A stretch of DNA of 64,000 nt. It comes from Odobenus rosmarus divergens. Its lineage: Eukaryota > Chordata > Mammalia > Carnivora > Odobenidae. The stretch covers positions 114,623 through 178,622 of the forward strand of contig NW_004452128.1 in the NCBI RefSeq assembly GCF_000321225.1, given 5' to 3'. This document shows positions 23,136 to 33,425 of this stretch, in pieces. The notes below the pieces were generated by a model that had not been told where the DNA came from, did no database searches, and saw only the letters and a program-made list of their open reading frames with translations. The number at the start of each line of letters is the position of its first letter. Positions within the stretch are counted from its first letter, which is position 1. A program made the position numbers and the translations under genes.

Positions 23136-24315
23136 AATTGGCCATTCCTGGAAATATGACACAATCACTGGCCATCTATAACTTGCTTTGCAATCTTGGA
23201 TAAGGAATAAGTTCCTTGAAGTTCTGTCTCTCCTTCAGGAAATTGAATAGATTATACTTGGCACCTCTGCCTACCCTGAAGATGCCTGGAGTTGCTGGTT
23301 GAAGCCTGATGAGCCTTCAGGGCGAGACTCCTTGGTGACCTTTTGGACCATTCTGGTCTTCACAAATTGTCCCTTCCCTGGATCTGCATGTGGACTTAGA
23401 AAGCCCTTCTTTCCAGCTGAACTTTTTGGCGGTCAGGACCATAGTTTAAATGTCCCAAATCTTGCACAACACCCATTACGATTTGGGGCACAGTGCTCAA
23501 CAACTACTTGGACCAGTCCTCTGGCTCACAGGGCTTAGGACCAAAGACCCCCCTCTGGGTAGTTAGCTTAGGTATCCCCAGCCTCCACCCACTGAAGCTT
23601 CAGGTGGAGTCTGCATTCCTGTACCAGGCAGGGTGTGGTCAGGAAAACAGGACGGCGGGGCGGGGGGGGGGGCAGTTATCAGAATACAGCCTTGCAGGAG
23701 GGACCCATGGGTTAAGGGCGCAGAGCCCTGAGCAGAGGTCCTTGTCTGCCAGTGCTGTCCTTCTGGCTGGGTACAAAAGGCTGCTCCTGGGAGCAAGGAA
23801 GGGACAGGAGCCCACTGCTGCCACCGGAGTGAGGGGTGTGTGCTGATGCAGTGCTGCCAGGGACAGCAAACAAGAAGAAGAGAATTCCAGTTCTTCCTCC
23901 AGCCTTGTAGTCTCCTATTGGCAGAGCCTGACAGAGCCACATGGCAAAGGAGCAATGGACTCTGTAGAGCCCTGAGACAGAAAAGTTTAATAATTGGCCC
24001 AATTAGAGACCCAGTTTCTACCAGGTCATTCAATGTTCCCACCTTCCTCCCTGGGACCTCCAGGCCTTTCAAAGTCCTGGGGCATGGCTGGGATTCCTTG
24101 AGGGAGATGCCCTAACTTGTGTCCTCCCACTCTAGCCTCCTCGTGCCATCTGCAGCCCACAGGCCAAAGGTGTCATCTTGAGGTGTAGTCCCGACCCTTG
24201 TCTTTGAGGAGCCAGGAGTGCTCATCCATGCAGGAGATAGAACACCCTTCCTGCCAATCCTGGCTGCAACTGTCCCTGGGGAAGTAGCAGGCACCTTTTG
24301 CTGTGGAATGCTCAT
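23136..24315. other. No recognised gene; contains a G-run
   Basis: About 1.2 kb. A nearly unbroken G tract lies at about 23655-23672 (a 'ggcggggcgggg' core). Frames of 117-169 codons on both strands at 23493-24072 are mutually overlapping and lack domains. Confidence 0.45.
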
Positions 24316-24690
24316 GGAAACAAACAGTCCCTAAAACCGTAGATGCTTACAACAATAAAGGTTTACTTCTTGTGCACACCACGTCTGCTCTGCCTCACGT
24401 TGTCCTCATCCTGGGACCCGAGCTGAAGATCCAGGATCCTGCTTCCCTCCAAGACAAATGGGTTCTGTGGCAGAGAAGGAGCAGATGGCTTCACAAAGCT
24501 TCAGTTCAGAAGCATCACACATCACTTCCACTCAGATTTCATTGGCCAAGGCCAATGTGGGGTGAGGAAGTATAATCCTCCCACAGCGAGGGCAGCAAAG
24601 ACTTTGAATAACAGCACAGAGAAGGCTTGAAGGCACACTGCCCAGGCAGAGAATCTCAGGGTCAACATGCCTCTCCCCTGGGATTCAAAC
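24316..24690. mobile_element. Old interspersed repeat, family not assigned
   Basis: The order 'ggtttacttcttgtgcacac', 'catcctgggacccgagctga', 'catcacttccactcagattt', 'cattggccaaggccaatgtg' and 'gtataatcctcccacagcg' is typical of a dispersed mammalian repeat. I recognise the sequence type but not its name. Confidence 0.45.
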
Positions 24691-25714
24691 CATCTCAAAA
24701 AAGGCTCTCCTTCGTGTTAACACACGGAGATTGGCATGAGAAGAGCAGCCCGCTCACCAGTTTTCAAAGGGGCCAGATTATGAATTCCAAACTGCAAATT
24801 TAGGAATGCCTTTCCCTCCAAGACTACACCATACTTTACAATGTCATCTGATGGGGTGAGCTCATCTCCCTGTTCAGAGAGCGTGCTTGCCACTTGTCCT
24901 GCCCTCAGTTGGGTCCAGTGCCCTGAGACTCTCTGGTTTGACTGGTCAGAGGAAACTTCTAGTATTTGGAAGGGTGGGCAGGGAGCAGACATTCAGAAAG
25001 AGGGTAAGTGGCTCACTATTCAGGGTGCAGAACGAATGTGCACTGGAGGAAGGGACCTGAGTGTGGCACCACTCCTGGACAGTCTTTCAACCTGTCCTGT
25101 TTCCAGCGTGACACTGGACCCTTGTCTGCCGATATACCTGTTGCTCCCAATTCCTGAGACTCTCTGCCACCCTGTGGCAGGGATCCTTTTGTTTCTTATG
25201 ACTTCCCCCCCATCCACCTCCCTCCAGCAGGTAGGGTTCAACTTTCTCCCTCCTAAGTCAGATACCATTTGTCCATTATGTTTTCACCTTTCAATTAGTA
25301 TGAATTTCTTCTCTCTACTGATGTTTCTTCTCCTGACCTTCTCTTCTTGCTTTTTCTGTCACTTTAGTGGGATTTGAGGAGACCACAGAGATTAACATGA
25401 GTGTGTTGCAGCCTGCCTTACCCAGAAGGCTGCCTACAATACCTCCATGTCTAGGGTAGCCTAGACTGCTTCCCATGTCAAGGAGCCCTTCCTCCTCAGG
25501 GGCCTTAAGGGCCAGGAGTAGGTCAAGGAGGGAGCACTGGGGGTCCGAGGTAGGGCTTCTGTTCTCCCTGGGGAGACCAACCAAAATGCTAAAGTGCATA
25601 CTTACCCAAGTCACAGACCCCTTGTTTTAGAGGAGAGCCTGAAGCGCAGAGAATCAAAGCAATCCCCTGCACCCCACAACGAGTCAAGGACATGGGGCAA
25701 AATGATTTGGTCAT
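24691..25714. other. No recognised gene
   Basis: About 1 kb. A 178-codon plus frame at 24841-25377 has no domain, and the opposite strand is also partly open. I treat it as chance. Confidence 0.4.
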
Positions 25715-25975
25715 GGATGTGGTCAGGAAGAATGAGGTCTGGGCGTGGCCAGGGAAGACCAAGGATGGGGCGTGGCCAGAGAGAACTGGGTTGTGGCGGG
25801 CCAGGGAGAAGGAGGTTGGGCTTGGCCAGGGAGAACAAAGACCCGGCAGGGCCAGGACAGACGAAGGTTGGGACGTGACTGGGGAAACAGGAAGTCTGGG
25901 CGTGGCCAGGGAGAACAAGGACTGGGCGTGGCCAGAGAGAAGGAGGCCGGGGCGTGGTCAGGGAGAAGAGGTCAA
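25715..25975 (+). repeat. Ten-unit minisatellite with GGGCGTGGCC boxes
   Basis: Imperfect tandem units of about 24-27 bp start near 25715, 25741, 25768, 25795, 25818, 25844, 25871, 25898, 25924 and 25950. The core is gggcgtggccagggagaaca with point changes. The period, near a multiple of three, keeps long frames open on both strands (118 codons plus, 140 codons minus); these are artefacts of the repeat. The repeated GGGCGTGGCC box resembles KLF/Sp-type sites, but function is inference. Confidence 0.93.
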
Positions 25976-26668
25976 ATTTTGTGGAACAGGGTCGCGTTTC
26001 AACTTGGGCATATTCGTTCAGAAGTTCCTGCAAAGTTTTGTTAATTAATTAAATGGAATTTATCAAATATGAAATGCAGTGTAATTTTCCTTTCTTTCCT
26101 CCAAGAATATGCCCAAACTGTAGCCTTACCCTTTTTTGAATTCTAATATGCCAATGTTTCCCACCTTCCCCGCGTGTGTTTGTTTAAGGAAGAGAAAGGC
26201 TACCGGTCCTGGAAAAAGTGTAACTAGACTGAAACCAGTCAGAACTCCCATACTCCAAGAAGACTGGGAAATGGTTCCCTGCGGGGTCCTCCCTGTCACG
26301 TTCTTCCTACAGAGATTTCCAGCCCCCACCACCCGCACCCCCTGTGTGGCCCCCTTCTTTCTTATCCCCACTCCCCAAGTTCTCCGACTTTGTCTCCGAT
26401 ATCCCAGCCTTTGCCCGCGCAGGTCTCTCCGCTTCCCCTCCTCCTCCCGTGGCTACTCCTGCCGCTCCTGGAGCTTAGGAGCTGCTTCCTCCTGAGTCAG
26501 CCTCCAGAGTCTGCAGACCCGAAGGCAGGTCACTCTAGGGCTCCTCCGCCCATATTGTTCCTCCTCTGCGTCCCACTAACTGTACCGACTCACCTGAGTC
26601 CTGAGCGCTGGGAAAGCAGAGACCAGTTTGCACTAACCCCTGCAGTGTCCCTGGACCATTTTAAGTAC
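25976..26668. other. Repeat-free, CpG-bearing sequence
   Basis: No transposon recognised. CpG dinucleotides and C-rich stretches are frequent at 26380-26600. A 119-codon plus frame at 26136-26495 lacks domains. Confidence 0.4.

Positions 26669-26702
<34 letters not shown>
26669..26702. repeat. (CA)n microsatellite
   Basis: About 16 CA units followed by 'ccccaaggcc'. Confidence 0.97.
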
Positions 26703-26703
<1 letters not shown>

Positions 26704-26754
26704 CAAGGCCCAAGGAATGAAAAGGTGGAATTCATCATATTAACTTTGCATTTC

Positions 26755-27780
26755 CCCAGTTTGAGTCCCGTCTTTCAGATCATATTCAATTTCTCATCTT
26801 TATTATTATATTATTATTAAGCGCATTATCATAAAAATCTAGGGCCAATTGTCATTTTCTCTCAGTTGACTATTTGGTATTTTAGCGCAAAAATAACTCT
26901 TTGAGAGATGAGCAAAGCCATTAGGTAAAATTAATTGGCATAATTAAAAGCAAATTGTTTTCCTGGAGAGCCCAGATTTTAAGAGCTGGTCCCGGGCAGC
27001 TCTGCTGGGGAGCAGCCGTTCCTGAGGTTTACTCTGCTCTGCTGTCTGCTTTGTTCTGCGGCTGCTGGTGGTTCTCACTGGTAGCGGCTATTAGTGGCGG
27101 TGACACATTAATTGAACCTCACTACTTCCAGGTGTGTGGCACACTCCGAGGTCACCAGTGCAGGGGGGTTTCATGTGTATTCAATTACCGCGGCAATATG
27201 AAGGAATGCAACATGTCGTACGTTAAAGTGTCAATTACCACCCCTCCCGGGGCTGCCGGCAAACTAAACCGATCAGCCCCCTTCCCTGCGGAGCACGTTC
27301 TGTTTGGGCTGGACACTCTGCAAACTGCGTGCGTGTTGGGGAGAAAGAGGGAGGAGAGAGAACTGAGAGCGAAGGGCTAATGGGTTGGTAAATCCATCTT
27401 GAAAATTGAGGCACCGCGTTCACATTTGTTTCAACACTGCGCTGCGGCGTGTTGTAGAAGGGAGGGTTAAGGTCCCGAGGCTGCGGAGAGCCAGAGGAAT
27501 TCACTCAAGGATACAGCCATCTGCCGGGGGCCCAGGGATGCCGATAAAGTATCTGTCCTTCTATATATCAGAGTTATTATATGGGGCTAGCCTCTGACGC
27601 TTACGTTTTACACGTTTAAATTTAGCATTTGCATAAATAAAGTGAAAAACGTATACCTACCTGCAAGTTTTGGCCCTAAATATATTAATCTAAAACTGTG
27701 ATAATTTGACAGTTGAAACGTGGAATTAATTTATATAAGAAGAATTTTTAAAAATAAGTTTTCTGTAAGCCCTTTTCCCT
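26755..27780. promoter_or_regulatory. Candidate conserved regulatory element
   Basis: No transposon is recognised across about 1 kb. Homeodomain-type cores cluster here: attaattg at 26930-26937 and 27107-27114, 'cataattaaaagc' near 26939, and tcaattacc at 27181-27189 and again at 27231-27239, exactly 50 bp apart. There is also a perfect POU octamer ATTTGCAT at 27627-27634, a GATA-like 'cgataaag' near 27542 and an E-box 'caggtg' near 27130. CpGs are frequent. No single reading frame spans the block. Enhancer function is inferred from composition and position only. Confidence 0.35.
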
Positions 27781-27854
27781 TTGGATTCATTCAGGTGTGC
27801 GTGAGGCCCTGATACCCCGTGGCCACACCATGAGGCCCTCTTTGGAAGGAATTT

Positions 27855-27930
27855 TTCTTTCCTTCCCTCCTTTTCTTTTCTTTTCCTTTCCTTTCCTTTC
27901 TTTTCTTTTTAACCTTCCTTCCTTTTCTTA
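27855..27930. repeat. Polypyrimidine simple repeat
   Basis: Imperfect (TTTTC)n and (TTCC)n tract on the plus strand, bounded by 'aatttttctttccttccc' and 'aaccttccttccttttctt'. Confidence 0.9.
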
Positions 27931-28508
27931 AAAGGCATTTTTCTTAGAAGCCAGGAGTGGTTATTATAACTAGTATTTATTATACTGTCTTCCTTTTCCA
28001 AACTTGCAGTGTGATCAATCAGGTTTACCCCCCTTTAGAATTGCCCTGTATTGAATAAGTATTATCCTCCTTTCTCAAAGCAACAAAAAGAGGGTTAACA
28101 GTCTCATTCAAGGTCACCTGACAAATTATTCTGTATTAGGAACCACAGTGGCTTAACCTCCACTATTGCTTAGACAAACATTCCATGTTCTTACTCTTCA
28201 TTACTGCTCCTTCATTTTGGGGTGGGTAGCCTTCTTCTCCGTGTGGACCTGTGAGTCCATTCATCAGTCAGCAGATACTTAAATGCCTACTTTAAAATGT
28301 GTTAATTGTAGGAAAAAGATTCTTTGGTTGAAAGAATACAGACCGAATTCCAAACCTCAAAACCACACTGAATTCCCATGACTAGGACAAGTGGTCATTG
28401 TTGGTACAACTGAATTTAATGACCGTTTCTCATCCTTCCCCCTCTTTCTGCATCTCTTCTGACCCTTTCTCAAGGCCTCTTGCTTACTCATGTTGCTTTC
28501 TCCTCTAG
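27931..28508. other. No recognised feature
   Basis: About 580 bp without recognised repeats, just upstream of the candidate exon. The end is pyrimidine-rich ('gttgctttctcctctag'). Confidence 0.4.
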
Positions 28509-28584
28509 ATTCGGGCGTTGGCTGCCAAATACATTGAACTGTGTGAAGCCATTCATGGTCAACCATTTTTGACCTATAACGTTG
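28509..28584 (+). other. Candidate 76-bp internal exon
   Basis: A good 3' splice site (pyrimidine tract, then 'ctcctctag') precedes it and a perfect GTAAGT donor follows at 28585-28590. Two of three frames contain stops; the third is open through all 25 codons and reads like protein (IRALAAKYIELCEAIHG, then QPFLTYNV). The length is 3n+1, which would be normal for an internal exon. I do not recognise the family, and chance splice-like pairs occur in any 64 kb, so this is only a candidate. Confidence 0.25.
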
Positions 28585-28590
28585 GTAAGT

Positions 28591-29354
28591 TTCAGATGCT
28601 TCAACCTAATACAAAGCTGCTACAGAGCTTAGTGGTCTTTGCAGTTATAATCAAACTGCACAATACCCGGAAAAGAATTTTGGAAACAGTGCAATGCTAC
28701 GTATCTAAGGTGTGTGGTACTATTTTTTTACTATTAAAGTAATGACCTATCTGCTTCTGGAAATTAATCAGGACTTTACTTATGAAAGCCCTCAGTTAGG
28801 ATCTTTCAAAATAAGCCACTTGTCTCTCTCTTTTTGTGGGATGGTGGTGAGTGGGGGCCTGGTCAAGAAGGAGCACAGCTGGGCTTGTGCCCTCAGGAAC
28901 TCTGCCATGGACAAAAATAAGATGAGATCCCTTTGTGGATCACTTACCCCAAAGAGAGAGCAAGTGAGAGCAGGTGTGCCCGGGGTGGGGGGGCCTTCTG
29001 CCTGTCTAACCCACTCACCTAACATTAGTCTGACCATATCTGCATCATTACATGAGAGCAAAACTCTTTAGTATGTGACCACATCGGTATTAATTATTTA
29101 AAAATAACAAAAGGCAAAGAGAAAATGTTCTGATGCTCTGCCCTTGATTGGGTTTTCTTGACTGAATTTGAGCAGCTGTAGACTCAGTCTCAGACACAGA
29201 TGAGCTGGGAGTATTCGGGCTCTCTGGATTTTCCTGCTGGGGCTGCACCAGAGCCCAGTGGGGTGAGCTGGCACATGGGGCCCACAGCCTGGTGCCCCTG
29301 CTTTTCTGATGACTTGGGCTCCAAGACAGCGCAGGGGTCAGCTGGCTTGACCGT
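28591..29354. other. No recognised feature
   Basis: About 760 bp of single-copy-looking sequence. Overlapping frames at 28712-29071 on both strands lack domains. Confidence 0.4.
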
Positions 29355-29728
29355 GTCTTAGTGTAATAAAATGCCACAGACTGGGGGGCTTAAACAACAG
29401 ACATTTATTTCTCACAGTCCTGGAGCCAGAAGCCCAAGTTCAAGGTACTGGCTAGTTGGGTTCCTGGTGAGAGCCTGCTTACTGGTTTGCAGATGGCTGC
29501 CTTCTTGCTGTGTCTTCATACCCTGGAGAGAGGGGAGTAGGGAGGGAGAGAGGGAGGGAAACCTTTTTTGTGAGTCTTCTTATAGGACACTAATCCTGCT
29601 CACGAGGGCTCCACCCTCATGACCTAATTACCTCCCAAAGACCCCACCTCCAAATACCATCACATTGAGGATTAGGGCTTCAGCATCTGAATTTTGGGAG
29701 GACGCAAACATTCAGTTCACTGCACCAT
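29355..29728 (-). mobile_element. MST/MLT1-type MaLR LTR
   Basis: Antisense order: 'ggcttaaacaacagacattt', 'tctcacagtcctggagccag', 'cgagggctccaccctcatga', 'acctaattacctcccaaaga', 'ccaaataccatcacattgag', 'aacattcagttcactgc'. A (GGGA)-rich expansion sits inside near 29530-29560. Confidence 0.85.
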
Positions 29729-30825
29729 GTTAACCAGGCAGTTTAATGAAATCCACTGAGTGGACGTATTGACAATCTCAGCCTCTCTCTTCCATGTCAA
29801 TCCAGAAGGCTTTTCCCTTTTTCTTCAACTTGTACATCTTTTAAATAATCTGTCTTGGTTCCCTAGAAAACAGAGCCTGAGGCAAGGATTAAGTACTAAT
29901 GCTTATTTGGGAACTGCCATCTCAGGGCTGTGAGAGTGAGGGAAAGGGGAACTGAGAAGCAATGCAGAGAGCCATGAAGACAGGACAGTTGCTTGGCAGG
30001 TATACTCATCAGCTCCACAGATGTCACTATGTCTAAGAGTAGTCTGTTGGAGGGAGAAAGGGAGAAAACCTTTATCTCCTTGGCTTCCTCCGATCTCCTG
30101 CTTCCCTTGGTCCACATCCACCCCTTGGGGAGTTAACTCCCCTGTACAATCAAGTGTCTCCTCCAGCTCCTTCCCAGCCAGGCAGAAGTCAGACCCTATG
30201 CCCTGTAGTGTGGATTTCATCCTACTTCAGTGAGTCCACAAGGTCAGGAGGAGCGAGAGACACTGGGCATGGAGGTGCCTGGCATCAAACAGTAGAACCT
30301 CTTAGGCCCAGTGGAGTTCATCTGCCTCTAAGGCCAAGCAGACAGCCAAGGGGCCAGGAAGTAAGTAAGGCTGAGATTCTGAGGGGCACATTAGGTGAGC
30401 CCATTCACATGTTGATGAATAAATAACCATCAATGCCTCCTTGGCTTAGGGCCTATGAGGACAAATCATACCACAGGCATTAATTACACATGTAATCAGG
30501 GGGATTCCAGCTTGGCATGAGCTATACACCCAATAGCGCCAATAAAATGCCATGGGATCCAGGTGAGGGGGAACATTTGTTTAAAAGAAATGTCAACATT
30601 CACAAGTTTACAAATGCTTAGCTTTATGAGTTTGAAGGTTTCACTAATGGAACTATCAAGGGGTTATTTAACTTGATTTTAAGTAACAGAAAAAAACCCA
30701 TCTCTAGTTTTTCCTTCCTTGGTCGCTGTTTCCACAGAGATTTGCTGAGAATTACTATGGCCATGCAGGGTGTTTTATTCAGTACTCAGTTTGTTCAAGC
30801 TGTTTTTTTTCAGGACTCACCATGG
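29729..30825. other. No recognised gene
   Basis: About 1.1 kb. The stretch 29860-30310 ('ttccctagaaaacagagcct' and following, 'cagccaggcagaagtcagac') may be an old unassigned repeat. No coding signal. Confidence 0.35.
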
Positions 30826-30955
30826 CCCCGTGGGGCAGGTTTATGACCCCTGTTGCATACAGGTTAGGTAACTTGCCCAAGACTGTGCAGCTTTCAGGCA
30901 GGAAAGGATTCTTTTCCAGGTTTCTGACTTCAAGTTCATTGCTGTGTACAATCTG
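30826..30955 (-). mobile_element. MIR fragment
   Basis: 'ggttaggtaacttgcccaag' followed by 'actgtgcagctttcaggcag' matches antisense MIR. Diverged. Confidence 0.6.
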
Positions 30956-32179
30956 AGGAAGTGAACAAGGGTGCAGTGAATGCCCATTTGACAATCAATT
31001 TTCGAAGGTGTATTGAGTAAGGGGTCCAAGACTCAAGCATCTGTAACAGTGAGCCACAGGTGCTGATGAACTCTGTGGCACATGGGTGATCCAAAGAATC
31101 TATGGCTTAAAAGCTAAACTGGCTCTGGCCTGACCCCAACTTTTTTTTTTTTTTTAAGTAGATCCACTTTCCTCTTTATTTTGTTTGAATCAGTGTTAAA
31201 TGGAACTGGCATGTGGGATTTGGCAGCCTAGTTTTGTTTGATGGAGGTGACAAGAGGGTGAAGGTGAATGTGGGCTGGAGGGTGGTATGGGATAAAGACC
31301 TTGCTGGTCCCACAGAGATGGACAGGGACCAACCTGGAGGTGATGAGGCAGGATGAGCTTGGAGCAGTTGTCTGTGAGGTCTGTTCTGTGACTTCAGGAG
31401 CCACATGGGGATGGGGAGCAGGTGCTGGCTAAAAGGATTCCTAAAACACCAAGAGCCATTTCAGGGAAGAGACAGAAGTCCACAACCCCAAAGCAGCGCT
31501 GAGTCCCACATGAGCTGAGTGGAGACAAGTGGGCATTCTGGGAATTTAGATATGGTTTAAAGACCTCCTTTTGAAATAGTTTCCTGGCTTACATGCCTCC
31601 TGGCTCCAAGAGTTAGAAAGCAAGTCTAAATATGGGTCAAAATGCACAAAACAGAATGCTCTTCCTGGAATAATCTGGAGAGAACAGGTTTGCAAAGGAG
31701 TGTTCAGTGCACTGTGGCTCATAAAACCAGCCCAATGCAAGAAGTCAAAGGGTTTGCATCATGCCCTTCATCAGTTTTTTAAAGACCAGGTATTTCTGTT
31801 GGCCAATCCTTATCAGATCCAATACTCATTTTGCCCTTGCCATGGGGGCAAGTGCTCTCATATCAAACACAGCATGAGGTGAAAGGAGTGCATTTGGGAT
31901 GCCATTTCTGAAACACTGGAGTCTCCTAGCAGCCCGGGCAGGAGACATGGATGGAATTGGGAGAGAAGCTGATTGCATGACTTTATTCCTTACCCTGGGG
32001 ATAACCCGAGTCCAGAACCCTGGATTTCTTTTGTGACTTGCTTCTTCTCTTTCTTGCTTCCTCAGAAGGTGCTGTGGGCACGTCTCCATCACCCTGGGCT
32101 GGCTTGAGATCAAGCCTGGAGTCAGAAAACCCCTCCTTTCTGAGTCACAGAGGCTTTTCCTTGGAGCCCCCTCCCCCTT
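30956..32179. other. No recognised gene or repeat
   Basis: About 1.2 kb. An isolated poly-T run lies at about 31141-31155; the following sequence is not SINEC. No supported coding frame. Confidence 0.45.
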
Positions 32180-32800
32180 GACAAATAAAACCAGGGCATG
32201 GAGATCATTATGCCACACATTATTAGGCAAAATTGGATTAATTAACCTCGTCTGGCCTCTGAGCTTGGGAGACAGAAAAACACGAGGCCTAGTTCAGATG
32301 CAGCATTTTGAAAATGTCAGCCATGACTTGGTGATAAATATTTATAAATATATATGCTACACATCAACAGGGTGGCCAGTGTATTTTTACATGTAAGTAC
32401 ACAAAGGCACTCTGTTGTTAGCATGCATTCAAAGCAGCAGCCTTGAAAGGGCCATTATGGCTTGTACTCTGAATGTTTATTAAGAATAATATGCAAAACG
32501 GGGCTCCATCTGAATGGGCCCATTGATGGGGTATCAGAGCAGCCGGGGCTGGGATGGCGAATCGTAGGGAATGATACTAACGTTCCTGACAGGACTCACC
32601 CCGGTCTGAGAGAGTGGGGTGATGTGTCACTGGCCCCAGCCACTTCTGGTTGCGGGTGTTTGTTCTGGAAACATTGACTTAGGGCTTGAGCTTGCCCTAA
32701 ACATACTGCCTGGGACCTGAGTCATGGAGCCATATAAAAGATTTTCCCCCTCGAACTGAGCTCCAAGTAGTAATTGGAGTTTTAGATGGGCATCCCAACT
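32180..32800. promoter_or_regulatory. Second candidate conserved non-coding block
   Basis: Transposon-free stretch containing 'ggattaattaacc' (32233-32245, a PITX/OTX-like GGATTA joined to a homeodomain core), AT-rich blocks around 32335-32360 and a TATA-like 'catataaaag' near 32732. No frame runs through it. Suggested only by composition and its place in the SINEC-free interval. Confidence 0.25.
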
Positions 32801-32947
32801 GAATCCTTTCCTCCTCCCCACCCTCTGAGTAGGAAACATTTCCTGAGGATTTTCCTACATCTTTCCAGCCTCTCCCTTGCTTTGCTTAGTAGAGACTCTC
32901 CTGGCCTAATTTCTTCTGGGCATCCCAGGATCCCTTCCTTGTTTTAG

Positions 32948-33425
32948 GAGACTTTCATTCATTTATTTATTTAACCAATATTTATTGCGTGCCTACTATG
33001 TACCAGACATGGACCTAATGCTGGGGCCACAGTGACGGATAAGATAGACATGGTTCAGCCTCCTGGGAAGAGGCATAAAAAACAAGTCAACAAAGAATAA
33101 GGATGACTTCAGAGGGATGTGTCACCAAAAGTCAAGTGGGTCCCATTAGGGAAGGTTTTGGTTGGGAGTGGAGGGGTGGTGTTTTAGGATGGGGAGTCCA
33201 GGAAGCATCTTCAGGAATGACAGGTGGGTTGAGAGCAACCTGCATGAAGGAGCCAGCCTTCCAAAGCCATGTGAACATCTGAGGCTGGAAGGGTGTTCTA
33301 AGCAAATGGAACAGTAAGGGCAGAAGGCCACTGATGTATGAACTTGGCGTGTTCAAGAATCAGAGAGGTAGAAAGATTAGTGTGGCAGAAGCCAAAGGGC
33401 AAGTGGCAGGTGGCCAAAGCACCGG
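32948..33425 (-). mobile_element. L2 LINE 3' region
   Basis: 'attcatttatttatttaacc', 'tattgcgtgcctactatgta' and 'ctaatgctggggccacagtg' match the antisense L2 end. Downstream 'ggaacagtaagggcagaagg' and neighbours fit the further L2 body. Confidence 0.7.

Noticed and set aside
23563..24072. 169-codon minus-strand open frame
   Set aside because: Several other frames are open over the same GC-rich DNA; no family resemblance.
24841..25377. 178-codon plus-strand open frame with a hydrophobic end
   Set aside because: No domain and no splice signals; the hydrophobic end comes from a pyrimidine-rich stretch.
25715..25975. CRISPR-like regular array
   Set aside because: Units are directly adjacent and imperfect, without spacers, in a mammalian genome. 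It is a minisatellite.
25611..26048. Overlapping repeat-rich open frames on both strands
   Set aside because: Both are translations of the minisatellite, whose unit length is near a multiple of three.
31141..31160. SINEC starting at the poly-T run
   Set aside because: Sequence after the run does not match SINEC on either strand, so the SINEC-free block stands.
32728..32740. TATA box of a gene promoter
   Set aside because: An isolated catataaaag without an initiator, CpG island or downstream coding frame.
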